The position numbers and the translations under genes were made by a program. The notes under the pieces were generated by a model. That model made no database searches. It saw nothing but the letters and a program-made list of their open reading frames with translations, and was not told the DNA's origin. Below are positions 43,108-48,117 of a stretch of DNA of 48,117 bases, piece after piece (position 1 is the stretch's first letter; every line of letters begins with the position of its first letter). The DNA comes from Candidatus Omnitrophota bacterium (GTDB lineage: Bacteria > Ratteibacteria > UBA8468 > B48-G9 > DTJG01): the NCBI GenBank assembly GCA_023819255.1, contig JAMWBU010000012.1, forward strand, positions 1 to 48,117, given 5' to 3'.

Positions 43108-44363
43108 TAATCCAGATTCCAGGACCTGAGGTATTTTTTCTGATACAAGGTTAAACTGTCTGTTCTTATTCCCATTCCTGCTAATTTCAAAAGCGCGATC
43201 TTTTCATCGATCTCTGCAGGCACATTGTGATATTTAACAGCAAGATCGGGATTGTTAATAAAATATTTCAAACTTAAAAACTGTCCAGCAAAACTCATAT
43301 CCATAACAGAAGATGGATGTCCTTCCGCACATCCAAGATTAACCAGCCGTCCTTCAGCAAGAAGATATATTTTTTTTCCTGTTTTAAGAATGAACTCCTT
43401 TACAAGAGGTTTCACTTCTGTGATTTTTTTTGACAACCTTTCAAGACCGATTATGTCTATTTCAACATTAAAATGTCCGGCATTGGCAACAATGGCTCCA
43501 TTTTTCATTTTCAAAAAAATATTTTCAGAAATCACTCTGGCATTTCCGGTAGCGGTGATAAATATATCCCCGCAGGACGCCGCCTGATTAATTTTCATCA
43601 CCCGGAAACCATCCATCACAGCCTCAAGCGCTCTCAACGGAGAAACTTCTGTTATAATAACATCGGCTCCAAGCCCTTTTAAGTTTTTCGCAATTCCCCT
43701 GCCACACCATCCATAGCCACAAACAACTACGGTCTTACCTGCGATCAAAACATTTGTTGCTCTCAAAATTCCATCAATGGTTGACTGACCTGTTCCATAT
43801 CTATTGTCAAACATGTGCTTTGTCTGCGCTTCATTGACGCCAATAACTGGAAAAATCAATTTCCCCTGTTTTTCAATATTTCTTATCCTTGTAATACCGG
43901 TGGTTGTTTCTTCTGTCGCGCCTCTCACATTCTCTGCGAAATCAACATTGTTGTGAAGAAATACAATCAAATCCGCTCCATCATCAACAATCAGATCCGG
44001 TTTCCTCATAGCAATCTGCTTTATATGTTCCCTGTATCTTTTGTTATTTTCACCCTTGATTCCGAAAACCTGCACATTGTAATCTCTGACAAGACAGGCA
44101 GCCACATCGTCCTGCGTGCTTAAAGGATTCGAAGCGGCAAGTAAAACTTCTGCCCCGCATTTTTTCAGTGTTATGACAAGATTGGCAGTTTCTGATGTTA
44201 TATGCAGGCAAGCACCGATAATAATATTTTTAAAAATGTTCGGGGATTCTTTTTCTCTTAAGATTTTCATAACAGGCATTTCACGAAATGCCCATTCTAT
44301 TCTTTTTCTGCCCTCGTCAGCCAGACTCAAATCTTTAATATCATACTGCATTTTTCCCGACAA
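43107..44363 (-). CDS. ahcY: Adenosylhomocysteinase (short form)
   Basis: AhcY splits S-adenosylhomocysteine into adenosine and homocysteine, using tightly bound NAD. The substrate region includes HITSETANLVITLKKCGAEV and DDGADLIVFLH. GATEETTTGI and GTGQSTIDGILRATN follow. The NAD fold is GYGWCGRGIAKNLKGLGA. NLGCAEGHPSSVMDMSFAGQ is conserved. The C-terminus ends LTLYQKKYLRSWNLD and lacks the KPDHYRY tail that closes the NAD site in E. coli-type-length and eukaryotic enzymes. That matches the shorter archaeal/Thermotoga type (about 400-420 residues). It lies nine bases after metK, joining SAM synthesis and recycling of its product. Confidence 0.95.
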   Translation of the reverse strand: MSGKMQYDIKDLSLADEGRKRIEWAFREMPVMKILREKESPNIFKNIIIGACLHITSETANLVITLKKCGAEVLLAASNPLSTQDDVAACLVRDYNVQVFGIKGENNKRYREHIKQIAMRKPDLIVDDGADLIVFLHNNVDFAENVRGATEETTTGITRIRNIEKQGKLIFPVIGVNEAQTKHMFDNRYGTGQSTIDGILRATNVLIAGKTVVVCGYGWCGRGIAKNLKGLGADVIITEVSPLRALEAVMDGFRVMKINQAASCGDIFITATGNARVISENIFLKMKNGAIVANAGHFNVEIDIIGLERLSKKITEVKPLVKEFILKTGKKIYLLAEGRLVNLGCAEGHPSSVMDMSFAGQFLSLKYFINNPDLAVKYHNVPAEIDEKIALLKLAGMGIRTDSLTLYQKKYLRSWNLD

Positions 44364-44372
44364 AATTCCCCC

Positions 44373-45509
44373 TTATAAAGCGTTGGCAAAAATTTCGGCA
44401 ACATCAGTTTTTTCCCAGGTGAACTCTTTTTCCTCTCTTCCGAAATGGCCGTAACACGCTGTTTTCATAAACACAGGCCTGAGAAGGTCAAGTTTTTTTA
44501 TCATGCCAGAAGGAGAAAGGTCAAAGTTCTTCCTGATTATCTGTACAACCTTTTCTGATGGAACTTTTTCTGTTTCAAACATATTAACCATAATGGAAAC
44601 GGGTTGCTTCTGACCTATCACATAAGAAAGTTGAATCTCACATTTATCCGCGATTCCAGAAGCCACGATATTTTTTGCAAGATATCTCGCAAAATAAGAA
44701 GCGGTTCTATCAACCTTGGTCGGGTCTTTTCCTGAAAAGCAACCACCGCCATGCTTCCCAAAACCGCCGTATGTATCCACTATAATTTTTCTGCCTGTGA
44801 CACCAGTATCTGCCTGCGGTCCTCCTATCACGAACCTACCTGTAGGATTAACAAAAAATTTATAATTTTTCGCAAGAAGGTCCCGGGGAATAACATGCTC
44901 TATGACTGTCTGACGCAGATCATCGCGAATTTTTTTCTGTGAAATACCCTCATCGTGCTGTGAAGAAAGAACAACAGCCATTACATCTACAGGTTTATCA
45001 CCAGCGTATCTCACAGTAACCTGAGATTTCCCGTCAGGCCTGATGTATTTCAAAATTCCTTTTTTCCTCACTTCCGCAAGCCTTCTTACAAGAGCGTGCG
45101 CCAGCATAATTGGAAGAGGCATCAATTGACTTGTCTCATTCGTAGCAAAACCAAACATCATACCCTGGTCTCCTGCTCCGCCTGTGTCAACTCCTTGAGC
45201 AATATCAGACGACTGTTCCTGAATCGCTGTAATAATGGCGCTCGCATCATAGTTAAATCCATAGGCTTTGTCAACATAACCTATCTCTTTGAGAAGATTT
45301 CTTACCAGTTGCGGAATTTCCACATAACCCTTTGTCGTAATTTCTCCAGCAACAAATACTAAACCCCTTGTAACAAGTGTTTCGCAAGCGACACGACCAT
45401 TCTTATCCTGTCTTAAAACATCATCAAGTATGGCGTCTGAAATCTGGTCGCAAATCTTGTCCGGATGTCCTTCAGTCACCGATTCAGATGTAAAATAGTA
45501 CTCTTTCAT
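44373..45509 (-). CDS. metK: S-adenosylmethionine synthetase
   Basis: MetK makes S-adenosylmethionine from methionine and ATP. The N-terminal block is [20 protein letters not shown] with H15. [15 protein letters not shown] contains the ATP-binding loop. RPDGKSQVT and the later [18 protein letters not shown] (the conserved loop with phosphate contacts) are present. Length (378) is normal. The intergenic space to the upstream isomerase gene is only 33 bases, too little for a SAM riboswitch. A GGGGGAGGA site precedes the ATG. With ahcY and mtnA it covers the methyl cycle. Confidence 0.97.
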   Translation of the reverse strand: MKEYYFTSESVTEGHPDKICDQISDAILDDVLRQDKNGRVACETLVTRGLVFVAGEITTKGYVEIPQLVRNLLKEIGYVDKAYGFNYDASAIITAIQEQSSDIAQGVDTGGAGDQGMMFGFATNETSQLMPLPIMLAHALVRRLAEVRKKGILKYIRPDGKSQVTVRYAGDKPVDVMAVVLSSQHDEGISQKKIRDDLRQTVIEHVIPRDLLAKNYKFFVNPTGRFVIGGPQADTGVTGRKIIVDTYGGFGKHGGGCFSGKDPTKVDRTASYFARYLAKNIVASGIADKCEIQLSYVIGQKQPVSIMVNMFETEKVPSEKVVQIIRKNFDLSPSGMIKKLDLLRPVFMKTACYGHFGREEKEFTWEKTDVAEIFANAL

Positions 45510-45542
45510 TCCTCCCCCTGTTTTTAATGAATAAACATTCTG

Positions 45543-46589
45543 TCAAGAAGATGATGCAAGTTCTCTCTTTAAATATGATATCTCTTTTATTTCTGTCGGA
45601 TCCACTCCGTTCAAAAGCGCGAGATAAAAACTTATCCAGTCTCCCAGAAGTATTAAAGAAAAAATTCTTTCCACAACCTGCGTCCCCTCACTTTCCACTT
45701 CATAAACAGGGGTTGATTTTGATTTGAGAATCTTACCTGTCAAATCCATTCTGAGCTTAACTCTTTCATTGTCCCGGGTATCGCGAAGGAAAAAGACGAC
45801 GCTATTTGAAATCCAATTTAAAGGAAAATTCCATGCCATAATCTCATTATGGTTCATTTCAGGAAACACATTCACAGCCACCATCTGTTTACTGTTTTCA
45901 GCCATTTGCGTTTTCCAGCGCGTAGCTGCAGGCAAAAGAATATCCCCTGAGTACAGCACAACAATTTTCCCGCGCATTATTCTTGCAAATTCTTTGGCTT
46001 TATTCTCTCTGGATTCCACGCCATAAACATTTGCACAATTTTTCGCAATCTCTGCAATTTTTTCCACATTCACCTGCTTCACATACCCGAGCTTTCTCAG
46101 AAGATTCGCCAGCGGAAAAAATATATAACCAAGACTGCATCGGGGAGGTTGTCCTGCTGGAATTTTGATGTACAACACACCATATTTATTTGAAAGTTTT
46201 TCAAGTTGACCACCGCTTGATAAAGAAACAACCAAGGCATTCCTTTTCATTGCTTCTCTAAAAGCGCTCAGCGTCTCTTCTGTATCTCCGGAATAACTGA
46301 CAGCAAAAACTAAAGATCTGTCATTAACATAATCTGGCAACCCATAATTTCTGTGGACAATAAATGGTAAAGAACAATGCTGCTCAAACATTTGTTTCAA
46401 AATATCCCCTGCTATTGCAGACCCACCCATCCCTGCAAAAACGATACAATTATAATCGCGCGCTGGAATATCGCCGATAGAGATAGAATCAGCTTCAATA
46501 CATTGCGAGTCAAAATTTTCAATAAGCTTCAGCATTCCGCTTTTATCAATTTTTTTTATTAAATCCCTGCTGTCAAGAATCACTGGCAT
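45543..46589 (-). CDS. Bifunctional phosphoglucose/phosphomannose isomerase family protein
   Basis: The 348-residue SIS-fold protein resembles the archaeal-type bifunctional enzymes that interconvert glucose 6-phosphate and mannose 6-phosphate with fructose 6-phosphate. Marks include FAGMGGSAIAGDILKQMF, VSYSGDTEETLSAFREA (the phosphate-binding SIS loop), VVSLSSGGQL and EMNHNEIMAW, where the His/Glu pair resembles the catalytic His loop. It is shorter than classic Pgi (about 550). It overlaps the ptsI end by 10 bases. Whether this organism also has a classic Pgi is unknown. Confidence 0.92.
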   Translation of the reverse strand: MPVILDSRDLIKKIDKSGMLKLIENFDSQCIEADSISIGDIPARDYNCIVFAGMGGSAIAGDILKQMFEQHCSLPFIVHRNYGLPDYVNDRSLVFAVSYSGDTEETLSAFREAMKRNALVVSLSSGGQLEKLSNKYGVLYIKIPAGQPPRCSLGYIFFPLANLLRKLGYVKQVNVEKIAEIAKNCANVYGVESRENKAKEFARIMRGKIVVLYSGDILLPAATRWKTQMAENSKQMVAVNVFPEMNHNEIMAWNFPLNWISNSVVFFLRDTRDNERVKLRMDLTGKILKSKSTPVYEVESEGTQVVERIFSLILLGDWISFYLALLNGVDPTEIKEISYLKRELASSS

Positions 46590-48117
46590 ATCCTTTTTAT
46601 ATTTTTTCTCAGAAATTCAAAAATTTCCTCATGGGTGGAGAAACCGCTTACTTTTTCGGATATTTCTTTTGCCATTGAAAATGGTATTCTGCGAATAACC
46701 TGTTTAATCTGTGGAATCAGCGCGGGTGCCATACTGAGTTTTTTTATCCCCAATCCCATAAAAAACACCGCTGTTTCTGGTATTGACGCGGTTTCGCCAC
46801 ATACGCTAACCTCGATATTAGCGCGCCTTGCGGCTTCAACTGTTATTGAAATCAGCTTCACAACCGCGGGATTGCATGGTTGATAAAGATATGATACCTT
46901 CTCATTGACTCTGTCCACAGCCATCGTATATTGTATCAAATCATTTGTGCCGAGACTGAAGAAATCCACCTCTTTTGCAAAAATTTCTGTCTGAAGAGCA
47001 GCGGCCGGTATTTCAATCATAATTCCCACCGGAAGTTTCTTGAATTGTTTATGTTCTGACTTCAACTCTTCTATTGATTCCTCAATTATTTCATATGTCT
47101 TTTTTATCTCCTCAAGAGTTGAAACCATTGGTATCATAATCCTGAAGTTTCCGTGCGCTCCTGCTCTGAAGATTGCTCTCAGCTGTGTCTTAAAAATGTC
47201 TGTCCGGCTCAAACAGAATCTAATTGCTCGCCAGCCAAGAAAAGGATTCAAATCCATTGAGGATTGAAAAGTTGACATAAATTTATCGCCGCCAATATCA
47301 AGAGTTCTTATAACAATTTCTCTTTTGCCCATCACTGATGCAACTTTTCTGTAAGATTCGTATTGTTCGTTTTCAGACGGCAGATCATTTCTGTTGAGAA
47401 AAAGAAACTCTGTTCTGAAAAGCCCCACTCCTTCAGCGCCATATTTCAGAGCCGTAGCTGCCTCTTCTGGCATTGAAATATTGGCCATCAGATTGACCCT
47501 GAAGCCATCCGGGGTCTCAGCAACAAGTTTTCTCGTCAGGTAAAACGACTTGCGCTGTTTGATAAAGACTTCTTTTTTGTTTTCATATTCTTTGACAGTT
47601 GAAATTTGGGGTTCAACTATAAGATGTCCGTCTATTCCGTCTAAAATCGCCTGCTGGTCGTCTTCAATTCCTCCAAGAATATCTCCGAGCCCCACAACGG
47701 CTGGAATTTCAAGCGCTTTCGCCATAATCGCCGTATGGGACGTTCCACTTCCAAGTTCTGTCGCAAAACCCATTACATATTTTTTTTCAAACGAAACTGT
47801 CTGAGATGGCGATAAATCATGAGCCACAACTATAACAGGTTTGTTAAAAATCCTTGTCCTGTCCTCTTCTTTCAGATATGAAAAAACTCTTTCGGCGACA
47901 TCTAAAAGATCGCGTATTTTATCCTTTGCAAAATCCCCTGCCGATTTGCCAAAAATGCTCTGCAAATTTTCAATTGTCTTATGGAAAGCGTGAGCAGCCT
48001 CAACTCTACTCATCTTGATGTTTCTAATTGTCTGTTCCCTTAAAAATTTGTCTTTGAGAAACATCAGGTGCACACCAAAAATTTCGGCATACTTTTTTCC
48101 TATAACATCAACCACCT
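46580..48117 (-). CDS. ptsI: PTS enzyme I (partial; N-terminus beyond right edge)
   Basis: Enzyme I takes phosphate from PEP and passes it to HPr. About 511 of an expected ~575 residues are visible. The phospho-His is in GSGTSHTAIMAKALEIPAVVG (residue 127 of the visible part). The PEP-binding barrel includes GAEGVGLFRTEFLFL, DIGGDKF, NPFLGWRAIR, MIEIPAAAL, SLGTNDLIQYTMAVDR and VCGETAS with the catalytic Cys. Family members usually have GGRTSH or GSRTSH at the His motif; here Gly replaces Arg. The start is outside the window, and the first two bases belong to a codon cut by the edge. Downstream is the isomerase gene, with a 10-base overlap. HPr is not visible but may lie upstream. Confidence 0.95.
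   Translation of the reverse strand, partial: VVDVIGKKYAEIFGVHLMFLKDKFLREQTIRNIKMSRVEAAHAFHKTIENLQSIFGKSAGDFAKDKIRDLLDVAERVFSYLKEEDRTRIFNKPVIVVAHDLSPSQTVSFEKKYVMGFATELGSGTSHTAIMAKALEIPAVVGLGDILGGIEDDQQAILDGIDGHLIVEPQISTVKEYENKKEVFIKQRKSFYLTRKLVAETPDGFRVNLMANISMPEEAATALKYGAEGVGLFRTEFLFLNRNDLPSENEQYESYRKVASVMGKREIVIRTLDIGGDKFMSTFQSSMDLNPFLGWRAIRFCLSRTDIFKTQLRAIFRAGAHGNFRIMIPMVSTLEEIKKTYEIIEESIEELKSEHKQFKKLPVGIMIEIPAAALQTEIFAKEVDFFSLGTNDLIQYTMAVDRVNEKVSYLYQPCNPAVVKLISITVEAARRANIEVSVCGETASIPETAVFFMGLGIKKLSMAPALIPQIKQVIRRIPFSMAKEISEKVSGFSTHEEIFEFLRKNIKRICQ

Noticed and set aside
45510..45542. SAM riboswitch before metK
   Set aside because: Only 33 bases separate it from the upstream gene, too few for any known SAM riboswitch fold, and no conserved core is seen.
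1..48117. Mobile elements, CRISPR arrays, tRNA genes, defence islands
   Set aside because: I found no transposase or integrase motif, no regularly spaced repeats, no tRNA-like cloverleaf with TTCGA arm in the intergenic gaps, and no restriction or toxin-antitoxin genes.

Overview
The window reads as a chromosomal segment of a diderm (Gram-negative type) bacterium with modest GC and long, tightly packed operons. Evidence for an outer membrane is an LptB-type ATPase, a FadL-like outer-membrane protein and an OprP/OprO-like porin. The mix of housekeeping genes (non-mevalonate isoprenoid genes, a single-PDZ RseP, GuaB3, an archaeal/Thermotoga-length AhcY, a bifunctional glucose/mannose-phosphate isomerase and a solitary 5S rRNA) suggests an uncultured candidate phylum such as Omnitrophota or a relative. 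That placement is inference; I cannot confirm it from sequence alone. I see no insertion sequence, CRISPR array, tRNA or phage gene.

Region 1 (1-12,858) is a sigma-54 signalling module. A leftward operon with start/stop (ATGA) overlaps encodes a cobalamin-type radical SAM enzyme, a divergent KAS II-like ketosynthase, a membrane sensor kinase, a second kinase with a degenerate ATPase domain, an NtrC-family sigma-54 activator, and a receiver protein cut by the window edge. Divergently, an exact-spacing -24/-12 promoter precedes a FadL-like outer-membrane protein and a receiver-kinase hybrid. A leftward, divergent rpoN follows. The control region between the two divergent operons holds a sigma-70 promoter, a perfect 20-bp palindrome and a second degenerate copy. 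This is the best candidate for an undescribed system.

Region 2 (12,939-25,093) has an MgtC-family membrane protein. Facing it is a 12-gene leftward operon: EF-G-like factor, DUF151 nuclease, YebC, RuvC, RuvA, RuvB, LptB, UppS, Dxr, RseP, IspG and a ceramidase-like hydrolase. It joins recombination, isoprenoid/undecaprenyl synthesis and envelope functions.

Region 3 (25,280-35,158) runs rightward. It has an HTH-receiver fusion, a PAS/HD-GYP protein, then a complete phosphate-starvation unit: PhoB, PhoR, a Pho-box-like direct repeat, an OprP-like porin, PstS, PstC, PstA, PstB and PhoU.

Region 4 (35,446-48,117) runs leftward: PtsI (cut by the right edge), a phosphoglucose/phosphomannose isomerase, MetK, AhcY, CoaE, Rho, GuaB3, DnaE, MtnA and a lone 5S rRNA. 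MetK, AhcY and MtnA cover the S-adenosylmethionine cycle and methylthioadenosine salvage. I see no convincing hairpin-plus-T-run terminator in the intergenic gaps, which fits the presence of Rho. The only gap near 300 bp (35,159-35,445) holds no recognised gene, only a short frame interrupted by TGA.
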